Positions 1 through 8,001 of a DNA stretch of 64,000 nucleotides are shown here, piece after piece. The notes beneath the pieces are model-generated. The model ran no database searches and was not told where the DNA came from. It saw nothing but the letters and a program-made list of their open reading frames with translations. Numbering within the stretch: the stretch's first letter is position 1; the number at the start of each line of letters is the position of its first letter. The stretch covers positions 450,766 to 514,765 of the forward strand of contig NZ_JACARE010000003.1 of NCBI RefSeq assembly GCF_013386765.1, given 5' to 3'. This stretch comes from Pseudomonas yamanorum. Lineage in GTDB: Bacteria; Pseudomonadota; Gammaproteobacteria; Pseudomonadales; Pseudomonadaceae. The position numbers and the translations under genes are program-made.

Positions 1-2
1 TT

Positions 3-1382
3 GAGGACAGCCCGATGTGGGGGCCGGCCAGGACGCTCAAGGGCACGTTTGTTCCCTCCGTCCTGCGACCTGGTCCATTGTCGATCCGAGCCACGAGCGC
101 GGACCCACGCTATAGCCCGATATTTACCCAGGCATTTGACGCGGTGCGGCACGTTCACTTGCAGTACCGCGCCGATACACAGGTGAAGTTTGGCTATGTG
201 TTCAAGTCACAGAAAAAACCGCTGTACATGGCCACCATGCCACTGGTGCGGGAAAACTACGCCCATCTTGCGCAGGTGTTCATCGATGGCCTCTTACCCC
301 AAGGTTTCAGGCTGGAAGGGTTTTACTTGTGCGCTCACGATGAGCCATTCACCGAACCTGGCGATGAGATGGTGTATAGCTTCTTCAGCCCGCAGGACAT
401 TGCCAATGCCCTGAACTTCCTCAAGACATCCGGCAATGGACGTATCTCTCCTTTGTACCTGATGTGTGCCGACGGCGCGTTGCTCAGCTATCAGTTGACG
501 GCGCAGAAAGCGGTATTTGGCTTGATGAATAAGGCGCGTAGCGCACGAACCCGCTTGCTGGAGGGTTCCCTGAGTGGGCGTGACTACATCCTCGACCTGG
601 CGACCAAGGGGGAGCTGTATATCCGTGTGACAAGCCGCATCTGGGGCAAGAAGCAACGCGTGACGGAGCGATGGCATCCCCAGTTACCGCCCGACAGCGC
701 CATCAGCGATCCGCACTTTCATTCGTTTTGTGGCCCGCTGTTCGGTCATATCGATGACGCGGCCCGGTCGGCGCTGAGCCGGGTGGGGGCATTCGCCGCA
801 AAAGAGTACATAGGCGCAGTAATGGCGCCGCCCGAGACAGCCGGCTATGTGGCGTTGGACCCGGTGGAAGACGCTGACTGGGGCATTGGCAGCCCGAACA
901 GCCTGGATTTGTTGTTCTGGTCCGATAAGCAGGGTTTCTATGTGCTTCCCACGCATTTGCTATCCACGTACAGCATCGTGGCGATACACGCGTTCTACAA
1001 AACGATTGCCTCGACGGTGAGCCGTGAGCCCATTGACCAGGACCTGCTGCAGAGCTTTGTCTCCACGCATGACCTGCGGCGCTATGTGGAGGTGCTGCAG
1101 CGCAATTTGCCGCAGGCCCAAAGTTGCTACCTGAGCTGCCGGGGCGGCGCGTTGCTCAAGTACGTGCCCAGTTTCTCCACCCAGGAAACCGCACTGCTGC
1201 AACCCAGCTTACCGCCCACCCCCAGCAAGTTAGTGAGTCAACTGAGAAGAGTCGGCCAACTCTCAGTGCTGGACACTGACGCGTTCTGGACACACCAGGG
1301 TGCCCTCGGTGAAGAGTGGCAAGTCGAGGACGTGCAGCACCAACCGGAGGATCAGGACGTGCTTGAGCACGATGAGCTCTGA
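3..1382 (+). CDS. Two-repeat protein of unknown function, 5' end cut by the window
   Basis: The frame is open to the left edge and ends with TGA at 1382; the first ATG is at 15, but the true start probably lies outside the window. About 460 residues are visible and they hold two divergent copies of one unit. The first has DPRYSPIF, FGYVFKS, PLYMATMPL, GFYLC and CADGALLSY. The second has DPHFHSFC, YIGAVMA, GYVALDPV, GFYVLPTHL and CRGGALLKY. I see no signal peptide or membrane segment. The FGHIDDAARSAL...EYIGAV stretch recalls DUF4329-type domains, but this is a weak memory-based match. The C-terminus is rich in Glu, Asp and Gln. The next gene is convergent, so no operon is visible on this side. 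Coding is certain; function is unknown. Confidence 0.75.
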   Translation, partial: EDSPMWGPARTLKGTFVPSVLRPGPLSIRATSADPRYSPIFTQAFDAVRHVHLQYRADTQVKFGYVFKSQKKPLYMATMPLVRENYAHLAQVFIDGLLPQGFRLEGFYLCAHDEPFTEPGDEMVYSFFSPQDIANALNFLKTSGNGRISPLYLMCADGALLSYQLTAQKAVFGLMNKARSARTRLLEGSLSGRDYILDLATKGELYIRVTSRIWGKKQRVTERWHPQLPPDSAISDPHFHSFCGPLFGHIDDAARSALSRVGAFAAKEYIGAVMAPPETAGYVALDPVEDADWGIGSPNSLDLLFWSDKQGFYVLPTHLLSTYSIVAIHAFYKTIASTVSREPIDQDLLQSFVSTHDLRRYVEVLQRNLPQAQSCYLSCRGGALLKYVPSFSTQETALLQPSLPPTPSKLVSQLRRVGQLSVLDTDAFWTHQGALGEEWQVEDVQHQPEDQDVLEHDEL

Positions 1383-1429
1383 CGGTGCGTCTGGGCAATT
1401 GTCCAGCGCAGCGGCCTGAAGGCAAGGCG

Positions 1430-2440
1430 TCAGCGCTTGCGCATCAGCCCGATAAAAAACAGCCCGCCGATGGCCGCCGTGGCCACGCCGATGGGCAGGT
1501 CTTCAGGCGCGATCATTGTGCGGGCAGCCACATCGACCCATACCAGAAACACACTGCCCAGCAGCACGCACACCGGCAATAACCGCCGGTGTTCAGCGCC
1601 CACAAGACGCCGGGCAATGTGCGGCACCATCAGCCCGACAAAGCCGATGGAGCCGCTGATGGACACCAGCACGCCCGTCATCAGCGAGGCGATCAGGAAC
1701 ACCTTCAAGCGCACATTGCGCGCGTTCAGGCCCAGGGTCACGGCGGTCTGCTCACCGGCCATCAGCGCGTTCAACGGACGCGCCATGCCCAGCAGCAACA
1801 CCAGCCCCAGCAACACCGTAGCGAAGGGAATTGCCAGCAACTCCCAACGCGCCAGACCGAGGCCGCCGAGCATCCAGAACATCACCGCCGATGCCGCGCG
1901 GTGGTCGCCCATGAACAGCAGCAAGTTAGCCACCGCCATCATCACGAACGACACCGCCACGCCACACAGCAGCAGTCGGTCACTCTCCAGCCGACCGTTG
2001 CGACTGGCCACTGCCAGCACCACGATCATGCTCAGCAACGCACCGATGAACGCCGCGATGGGCAGGGTCAGCAAGCCGATCACTTCACCCACATGCAGCA
2101 CCACGATCACCGCGCCGAGGGTGGCGCCGGAGGTCACGCCGAGCAGGTGCGGGTCGGCCAGCGGGTTGCGGGTGACGGCCTGCAACACCGCCCCGATCAA
2201 CGCCAGCCCGGCGCCCACCAGGGCGCCGAGCAACATGCGCGGCACTCGGATCAGCCACACGATATGTTCCTGCCCCGCGCTCCAGTCCACCTCGCCCATA
2301 CCGAAGGCTTTATGCAGCAAAATCCGCCACACCACGTCCACCGGCACCCGCGCCGAGCCGAACCCCAGCGAGACCACGCACGAGATCAGCAACAACGCGC
2401 CAAGGGCACTCAGCAGCAGGGCATAGCGACGGGTGATCAT
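1430..2440 (-). CDS. FecCD/BtuC-family ABC transporter permease
   Basis: A 336-residue, very hydrophobic protein with the FecCD family layout of about ten membrane segments. It has the family stretches WLIRVPRMLLGALVGAGLAL (near residue 65) and GFVGLMVPHIARRLVG (near 265), the latter being the coupling region that contacts the ATPase. It would form the inner-membrane channel that moves a metal chelate from the binding protein to the cytoplasm. The ATG overlaps the stop of the upstream binding-protein gene (ATGA), so the two are translationally coupled. It is the last gene of the set receptor, ATPase, binding protein, permease. The family is certain; the substrate is inferred from the Zur-like box upstream of the receptor. 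Confidence 0.9.
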   Translation of the reverse strand: MITRRYALLLSALGALLLISCVVSLGFGSARVPVDVVWRILLHKAFGMGEVDWSAGQEHIVWLIRVPRMLLGALVGAGLALIGAVLQAVTRNPLADPHLLGVTSGATLGAVIVVLHVGEVIGLLTLPIAAFIGALLSMIVVLAVASRNGRLESDRLLLCGVAVSFVMMAVANLLLFMGDHRAASAVMFWMLGGLGLARWELLAIPFATVLLGLVLLLGMARPLNALMAGEQTAVTLGLNARNVRLKVFLIASLMTGVLVSISGSIGFVGLMVPHIARRLVGAEHRRLLPVCVLLGSVFLVWVDVAARTMIAPEDLPIGVATAAIGGLFFIGLMRKR

Positions 2441-3384
2441 TCGCCGTGGAACCCCTTGGCCAGGGTTTCAACCGCCAGCACGTTGTCGATGCCCGGTGTG
2501 GCCTGCACGTAGGGAATCACAATAAAGCGCTGGTTCTTGATGGCGTCCACCGATTGCAGCGCCGGGTTGTTCAGCAGGAACTGCTCTTTTTGGTCCGCGG
2601 TGATTTCGCTGTAGTCGACGATCACGATGACCTGCGGGTTGCGCTCCACCACGGTTTCCCAATTGACGCGGGTCCAGCTGGCGTCCACATCGTCGAGGAT
2701 ATTGCGCCCGCCGGCGGCGTCGATCAGCGCTTGGGGCATGCCCAGGCGGCCGGAGGTCATGGCGCGGTCTTCACCGCTGTCGTAGAGGAACACGCGAGGT
2801 TTTTCGGCGGGCAGGGTTTTCTGTACCTCGGCCACTTGCCCCTGCATCTGTGCGATCAGGGCATTGGCGCGGTCCTGCACATCGAAGATCTTGCCCAGGT
2901 TGCGCAGGTCGTTATAGGTGTCTTCCAGCGTGGCGGCCGGGCGCTTCATCACGAAGGCGCAGGACTCGGTCAGCTCATAGACGTTGATGCCCAAGGGTTG
3001 CAGGGTTTGCGGGGTGAGGTCGCCACCGACGCGCATGCCGTAGTCCCAGCCGGCGAAGAAGAAGTCGACGTTGGCATTCAGCAGGGTTTCCACCGACGGG
3101 TATTTGCTCGCAAGCTCCGGCAGGCCGTCGAGGATCTGCGCCATTTGCGGGGTCACCGACTTCCAGCCGGTGACCCCGCTGTAGCCGGCCATGTGCGACT
3201 TGAGGCCGAGGGCGAGCATCATCTGGGTCATGTTGATGTCATGGCTGACCGCGTGCTTGGGTGCCTCGGCGAAGGTCACTTCGCGGTTGCAGCTCTGGAT
3301 TTTCAGCGGGTAACGGGTCGCTTCGGCGAACGCCTGGGAAGTGCCGAGCAACAAAGCGAGAGACAGCAGGGAGCGCAGGATCAT
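2437..3384 (-). CDS. Periplasmic metal-chelate-binding protein of the ABC importer
   Basis: 315 residues with a Sec signal peptide ([20 protein letters not shown]) and a BtuF/FhuD-like two-lobed fold: an N-terminal lobe with HDINMTQMMLALGL, a long linking helix near residues 150-180, and a C-terminal lobe with PRVFLYDSGED. It lacks the His-rich loop of ZnuA-type proteins, which suggests binding of a chelated metal or metallophore rather than the free ion (inference). The start overlaps the stop of the ATPase gene, and its stop overlaps the permease start, so all three are coupled. From memory the order matches PAO1 PA2911-PA2914, reported as zinc-responsive. Confidence 0.85.
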   Translation of the reverse strand: MILRSLLSLALLLGTSQAFAEATRYPLKIQSCNREVTFAEAPKHAVSHDINMTQMMLALGLKSHMAGYSGVTGWKSVTPQMAQILDGLPELASKYPSVETLLNANVDFFFAGWDYGMRVGGDLTPQTLQPLGINVYELTESCAFVMKRPAATLEDTYNDLRNLGKIFDVQDRANALIAQMQGQVAEVQKTLPAEKPRVFLYDSGEDRAMTSGRLGMPQALIDAAGGRNILDDVDASWTRVNWETVVERNPQVIVIVDYSEITADQKEQFLLNNPALQSVDAIKNQRFIVIPYVQATPGIDNVLAVETLAKGFHGE

Positions 3385-4169
3385 GGTTGGGTTATCCAGG
3401 TGATTCGGGGGTAGCCGGACAAGGGGTGGGTGTCGATCAATGCTTCAACGCCGAACACTTCGCGCAGCAGTTCGGCGGTCAGCACTTCATGAGGTGTGCC
3501 GCTGGCGACGATGCGCCCGTGGTTGATCACGTACAGGCGATCACAGAACGCGGCGGCCAGGTTCAGGTCGTGGATGCTCGCCAGGGTGCCGATGTTCAGG
3601 CGCTTGACCAGTTGCAGCAACTGCAGCTGATAGCGTGGGTCGAGGTGGTTGGTCGGCTCGTCGAGGATCAGCAATTGCGGTTGCTGGGCCAGGGCGCGGG
3701 CGAGGATCACCCGTTGCTTCTCACCGCCCGACAGGGTGGCGAAGGCATGGTCTTCAAAGCCCAGCAGGCCGACGTTTTCGAGGGCCTGGCGGATCAGGTC
3801 CTGGTCTTCAACCGTGTCGCTGTCGAACAGGCCCTTGTGAGGTGTGCGGCCCATGGCGACCACTTCATCCACCCGCAGGCCGAACGCATCGGGAAACTCC
3901 TGGAGCACCACGGCGATACGCTGCGCGCACCACTTCGAGGATTGCTTCCACACGTTCTGGTGTTCCAGCAGCACCTCGCCCTCGGCCGGTTTGCTGAACC
4001 GATAGGCACAGCGCAGCAGGCTGGTCTTGCCGCTGCCGTTGGGGCCGATCAGGCCGACAAACTCACCGGCGCTCACGTGCAGGCTGGCGTCACGCAGTTG
4101 GAACTGGTGATGACAGTGCTCGTGGCCTGGCGGGGTCCAGGCGAGGTCGGTGAGGTTGAGTGAGGTCAT
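3381..4169 (-). CDS. ABC transporter ATP-binding protein (FepC/BtuD-like)
   Basis: 262 residues from the ATG at 4169 (MTSLNLTDLAW). A longer reading frame to 4226 would translate a REP palindrome (4199-4224) and is rejected. Walker A is GPNGSGKTSLLR, the signature is LSGGEKQR, Walker B is QLLILDEPTNHLD, and the switch His is in ASIHDLNLAA. It powers the permease encoded two genes downstream. It overlaps the binding-protein start (ATGA). A REP lies between this gene and the receptor gene, so mRNA levels of receptor and ABC genes may differ within the operon. Confidence 0.93.
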   Translation of the reverse strand: MTSLNLTDLAWTPPGHEHCHHQFQLRDASLHVSAGEFVGLIGPNGSGKTSLLRCAYRFSKPAEGEVLLEHQNVWKQSSKWCAQRIAVVLQEFPDAFGLRVDEVVAMGRTPHKGLFDSDTVEDQDLIRQALENVGLLGFEDHAFATLSGGEKQRVILARALAQQPQLLILDEPTNHLDPRYQLQLLQLVKRLNIGTLASIHDLNLAAAFCDRLYVINHGRIVASGTPHEVLTAELLREVFGVEALIDTHPLSGYPRITWITQP

Positions 4170-4198
4170 CTTTACTCTCAGGTTCGATACGGGCCCCT

Positions 4199-4224
4199 GT
4201 GGGAGCTGGCAAGCCAGCTCCCAC
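4199..4224. repeat. Single REP palindrome between receptor and ABC genes
   Basis: A 12-bp perfect inverted repeat, arm GTGGGAGCTGGC, around a 2-bp centre. It belongs to the same family as the other REPs in this window. It sits at the receptor-ATPase junction inside the operon, where REPs often stabilise the upstream message or terminate part of the transcripts. Confidence 0.9.
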
Positions 4225-4241
4225 ACTGGATTTTCGTTGCT

Positions 4242-6347
4242 TTAGAAGGTGTAGTCCGCTGTCACGAAGAACGAGCGCGGCTCGCCAAGGATCCATTGCT
4301 GGCCGTTATTGTATTGGCTGACGGCGTAGGTGCGGTCGAACAGGTTATTCAATTGCAGGCCCAATGTCGTGTTGCGCATGGCTTTCCATGACACGCTGGC
4401 GTCGACCACGGTGTAGCTTGGCACTTCGCTGGTGTTGGCGGTGTCGGCATAACGCGCGTCAACGTAGCGCACACCGGCACCGGCACGCACGTCGTCAGTG
4501 ATCGCCTTGCTCAGCCACAGGTTGGCGGTGCGGCGCGGTACATCGGTGGGGCGGTTGCCGTCGCGGGACACAGCCTGGCCGTTGACCACTTCGGAGAAGT
4601 CGTCGTACTGCGCCCGCACGATGGCCGCGTTGGCTTGCAGTTGCCAGGCGTTGGGCAGTTGCAGGTCAAGGCTGGCTTCCAGGCCGTTGGAGGATTGTTG
4701 GCCGACTTGTTCCTTGAGGTCGGTGCCTGGCACATCGGTCAGTAGTTTTTTCTTGATGATGTGGTAGGCCGCCAGGGTCCATTCACCACGAGAATCCCAG
4801 AAGGCCTGCTTGATGCCGATTTCAGTCTGCTTGGCGGTCGACAGGCCGAACTGTTGCTGGCTCGGGCTCAGCGTGATCAGGCTGCCGACGCCATCGGTGC
4901 TGGTGGCGTACTGGCCGTAGACCGAGGTGTCCGGGGTGATCGCGTAGACCAGGCCGGCTTTCCAGTTGTTGCCGGTGAAGGTCTTGTTGGAGTCGCTGTT
5001 GTTCTGTGTCAGGTCTTCACGATCGATGTGCAGATAGTCGCGGCGCACGCCGGTGATCAGCGACAGTTTGTCGGTCAGTTGCAGGCGGTTTTCGGCGAAC
5101 GCGGCAAGCTGTTTGGTGGTGCTGACGGACTGTGGAATGAACGGACTGGCGCTTTCAAACGGCTGCGGTACCGGATGCAGAATGTCCACCGGTTGGCCGT
5201 CGCTCAGGTCGTTGAACGGCGAGTTGCTGGCCAGGCGGAAGCGAATGCGGTTGTACTCGACGCCTGTCACGGTCTGGCTGTCGAGGCCGAACAACGTGTG
5301 CTTGAAGGTAAAGGTCTGGCGGTCGCCGACCTGTTCCTGGTTGTGCTTGATGCCCAGGTAGCTCTGGCGCACCAGGCCGCCGTCGACAAAGTTGTAGCTC
5401 TCGGCGTTCTGCCAGCGGCGCTGGTTTTTCAGGTAGGACAGTTCGTTGGTGGCGGTGACGTTGTCGTTGATCTGCCACTCGCTGGTCAGGCGCGTCCACT
5501 GGTCGTTGTAATGCTGGATATCGTTGCTGACGTTGTAGTTCTTGTCCCGCAGGCCCTTGTGCAACTGGCCGTTGATCAGTGGCGTGCCGTAATCGTTTTG
5601 CGGGGTCTGGTCGCCGTAGTCGGTGGCCAGGGTGAAGCTCAGGTTGTCGGCTGCCTGCCAGCGCAGGGCACCGCTGACGAAGTCGCTTGCGGACTCGCCA
5701 CGGTCGATAAAACCATTGCTGCGCAGGCGGTTGATGTTCAGGCGATAGCTCAGGGTATCGGTCAGCGAGCCGCCGCTGTCCAGGGCTTGCTGCTGGCGAT
5801 CATAAGAACCGTAGCCCAGGCGGATATGGTTTTCGATCTCGCCCTCGAAAGGTTTCTTCGGGATGGTGTTGATCACTGCGCCGGTGGCACCCTGGCCATA
5901 CATCACCGAGGCCGGACCGCGCAGTACATCCACGCGCTCCACGGACCAGGTGTCGACCGGGAAAGTGGACGTGCCCGCGCCATCGAACATGCGGGCGCCG
6001 TCGTAGAGTTGCAGTACCGAACTCTGGCCGGTGAAACCGCGGGCCGACAATGAGGTGCCGCCGTCGCCAGGTGTGCCGGTGCGGCTGATGCCGGTGGCCC
6101 GGGAAATGGCGTCCTGCACCGTGGCGTCGCCCCGTGCGCGGATCTGTTCGCCGGTCTGGCTCTCAACGCTGCCCGGAGTTTGCAGGGCTGTGAGGTTCAG
6201 GCGCGAACCAGCCGTGGTCGGGGTGTTCAGGTCGACGCGTTCATCGTCCACCGCAGGCGCGGTGACGGGGCTGGCTGGGAGAGTCAGAGCCTGGGCGCTG
6301 TTATGCAGGGCGAGCAGGCACAGGCCGGACGCAAGGTACTTGTTCAT
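4242..6347 (-). CDS. TonB-dependent outer-membrane receptor, probably zinc-regulated
   Basis: 701 residues: signal peptide (MNKYLASGLCLLALHNSAQA), a TonB-box region, a plug domain from about residue 60 (VERVDVLRGPASVMYGQG), then a 22-strand beta-barrel ending in the outer-membrane signature ADYTF with terminal Phe. The siderophore-receptor family is clear. It is the first gene of a minus-strand operon with an ABC importer and is preceded by a perfect palindrome with the Zur core at 6412-6436. The likely job is uptake of a zinc complex in zinc starvation. A heme or iron-siderophore receptor is possible, but no Fur box or heme-receptor motif was seen. Confidence 0.88.
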   Translation of the reverse strand: MNKYLASGLCLLALHNSAQALTLPASPVTAPAVDDERVDLNTPTTAGSRLNLTALQTPGSVESQTGEQIRARGDATVQDAISRATGISRTGTPGDGGTSLSARGFTGQSSVLQLYDGARMFDGAGTSTFPVDTWSVERVDVLRGPASVMYGQGATGAVINTIPKKPFEGEIENHIRLGYGSYDRQQQALDSGGSLTDTLSYRLNINRLRSNGFIDRGESASDFVSGALRWQAADNLSFTLATDYGDQTPQNDYGTPLINGQLHKGLRDKNYNVSNDIQHYNDQWTRLTSEWQINDNVTATNELSYLKNQRRWQNAESYNFVDGGLVRQSYLGIKHNQEQVGDRQTFTFKHTLFGLDSQTVTGVEYNRIRFRLASNSPFNDLSDGQPVDILHPVPQPFESASPFIPQSVSTTKQLAAFAENRLQLTDKLSLITGVRRDYLHIDREDLTQNNSDSNKTFTGNNWKAGLVYAITPDTSVYGQYATSTDGVGSLITLSPSQQQFGLSTAKQTEIGIKQAFWDSRGEWTLAAYHIIKKKLLTDVPGTDLKEQVGQQSSNGLEASLDLQLPNAWQLQANAAIVRAQYDDFSEVVNGQAVSRDGNRPTDVPRRTANLWLSKAITDDVRAGAGVRYVDARYADTANTSEVPSYTVVDASVSWKAMRNTTLGLQLNNLFDRTYAVSQYNNGQQWILGEPRSFFVTADYTF

Positions 6348-6411
6348 CGGACGATAAATCGCTTCTTCGAGGCGGTACTTGCCGCAGGGCGCGGCAAGCC
6401 GGGAATATACA

Positions 6412-6436
6412 GCAAGTGTTATACTATAACACTTGC
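6412..6436. promoter_or_regulatory. Zur-box-like operator
   Basis: A perfect 25-bp palindrome: arm GCAAGTGTTATA, central C, arm TATAACACTTGC. The core GTTATAnTATAAC is the known consensus of Zur (zinc uptake regulator) sites in gammaproteobacteria. It lies 64 bp upstream of the receptor ATG at 6347 and would overlap its promoter. On the other side is the 3' end of the PepSY gene (6501), so it can serve only the receptor-ABC operon. Confidence 0.85.
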
Positions 6437-6500
6437 CATGGCGTGGGTGAAAGCCCGCGCAAGACTACCTAACGCCTCTATACAGGGCATCTCGCCTGTT

Positions 6501-7883
6501 TCATGCCGAACCTGAGGCAGATTCACGTTGTGCAAAAAGGCGTGAAAGCACCAGGCGGTCCAGTGCCCAGACCACGATCAGCGAGGCGCCCACCAGCGGA
6601 AAGACAATCGCCAGCCCGAGCATGATCGCCATCGCGGTTTTCCACTTCGGCAAGTCATGGCGCAACGGCGGAACCCCCAGGCCGCCCTGGGGCCGGCGCT
6701 TCCACCAGATCACCAGGCCGCTGACGGCACTGAGCAAAATCATCAGGCAAATCAGCAGCACGATGATCTGATTGACCACGCCGAACATCTTGCCCTCATG
6801 CAGCATCACGCCGGATTCGGTGACCCGCGCCACGGTGTTGTAGTGCTCCCAACGCACATCGGCCAGGACCTTGCCGGTATATTGGTCCACATGCAGGGTG
6901 GCGTCGTTGCGCGGGTCGTTGGCGAACACCGCGATGGTGAACACGCCTTCGGCGGTGGTGGGGAAGGTGATGCTGTAGCCGGGCTCGACGTTGCGCGAGC
7001 GCGCCAGGTCCGTGACGTGTTGCAGGCTGATGGTGGGTGCTGCCGGGCCTTTGGTCATGCCGCCATGCTTCATGTGCTCGGCGTGGTCGCCGGACATCGG
7101 CATTGGTGTGTTTTCCATGGCCCACGGCACGGTCTGCTGGCTTGCCGTATTGAGGATGCGGGCCTGCTGGTCGGACTGCGGGACGTTGTTCCACATCGCC
7201 GCCGGAAATTTATTCCACAGCTCGGCGTATTGCTTGCCCCAGAAGCCGGTCCAGGTCATGCCGCTGAGCAGCATCACCAGCAGAAAGGCCGCACCCCAGA
7301 AACCTGCGACCGCATGCAAATCGCGCCAGAACAAGCGACCGCGACTGCCCATTCGTGGCCACAGAATGCCCGCCGCCGACTTGCCCCGCGGCCACCACAA
7401 ATACAGGCCAGAAATCACCAGCATCACGCCCCAGCCGGCGGCGAGTTCCACCAGGCGATCGCCGACGGTGCCGATCATCAACTCGCCGTGCAGCGCACGG
7501 GCGATGGCCTGCAGATTTTTCTTGGCGTCCTGTTCGCCGAGGACGGTGCCGCGATAGGGGTCGACGAATACGCTCACCTCGTGCCCGTCGTTTTGCATGA
7601 CGAATTGCGCGCTGCTGGTGGCGTCGGCCGGCGGCAGGTACTTGCTGATCTTGCCTTGTGGGTAGGCGGCCTGGGCGCGTTGCAGTTGCTCGTCGGCACT
7701 CAGCGTGTGCTCGGCGCTTTGCACGGTCAGCAGGTGGCCGTACATCAGCGGGTCGAGCTGGGGCTTGAACAGATAGATGATGCCGGTCAGGGCCAGCAGC
7801 ACCATGAACGGTGCGACAAACAGCCCGGCGTAGAAATGCCAGCGCCAGGCCAGGTTGTAGAAGGAAATCTTCGGTGGGTTCAT
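6501..7883 (-). CDS. PepSY-associated membrane protein (metal reductase-like)
   Basis: 460 residues from the ATG at 7883 (MNPPKISFYNLAWRWHFYAG). The longer frame to 7955 runs into a BIME and is rejected. It has the PepSY-TM architecture: membrane segments near residues 25, 200, 380 and 430, with periplasmic PepSY regions between them, and His pairs in WRWHFYAG, RALHGELM and MLHEGKMF. A periplasmic stretch DHAEHMKHGGM is His/Met-rich, as in copper-handling proteins. It follows the OprC-type receptor gene with only a BIME between them. Relatives are proposed to reduce metals or siderophore complexes at the inner membrane; copper reduction here is inferred from context. Confidence 0.82.
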   Translation of the reverse strand: MNPPKISFYNLAWRWHFYAGLFVAPFMVLLALTGIIYLFKPQLDPLMYGHLLTVQSAEHTLSADEQLQRAQAAYPQGKISKYLPPADATSSAQFVMQNDGHEVSVFVDPYRGTVLGEQDAKKNLQAIARALHGELMIGTVGDRLVELAAGWGVMLVISGLYLWWPRGKSAAGILWPRMGSRGRLFWRDLHAVAGFWGAAFLLVMLLSGMTWTGFWGKQYAELWNKFPAAMWNNVPQSDQQARILNTASQQTVPWAMENTPMPMSGDHAEHMKHGGMTKGPAAPTISLQHVTDLARSRNVEPGYSITFPTTAEGVFTIAVFANDPRNDATLHVDQYTGKVLADVRWEHYNTVARVTESGVMLHEGKMFGVVNQIIVLLICLMILLSAVSGLVIWWKRRPQGGLGVPPLRHDLPKWKTAMAIMLGLAIVFPLVGASLIVVWALDRLVLSRLFAQRESASGSA

Positions 7884-7930
7884 CAGGGTGTGCTCCGCAA
7901 AGGCTTGGGTTTTTTGTGTTATCGAGGACG

Positions 7931-7998
7931 CCATCGCGGGCAAGCCCGCTCCCACAGGGGAATGCAGTTCAACTGTGGGAGCGGGCTTGCCTGCGATG
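7931..7998. repeat. BIME (two inverted REPs)
   Basis: Two REP units in opposite orientation, with cores GCGGGCAAGCCCGCTCCCAC and GTGGGAGCGGGCTTGCC, about 16 bp apart, in the 118-bp gap between the PepSY and OprC-type genes. Confidence 0.92.
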
Positions 7999-8001
7999 CT
8001 C

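Noticed and set aside
1589..2512. Long open frame antisense to the FecCD permease (His/Gln-rich product)
   Set aside because: Low-complexity HQH-type composition typical of the reverse of a GC-rich gene; the permease frame has clear domain motifs.
4170..4226. N-terminal extension of the ATPase (MWELACQLPQG...)
   Set aside because: It is translated from a REP palindrome; the ATG at 4169 gives the family-standard start. The same reasoning removed extensions at 7884-7955 (PepSY).
1430..6347. Vitamin B12 (BtuBFCD) importer
   Set aside because: The fold is compatible and cob genes are near, but the operator is Zur-like and there is no B12 riboswitch; cargo left as a probable zinc chelate.
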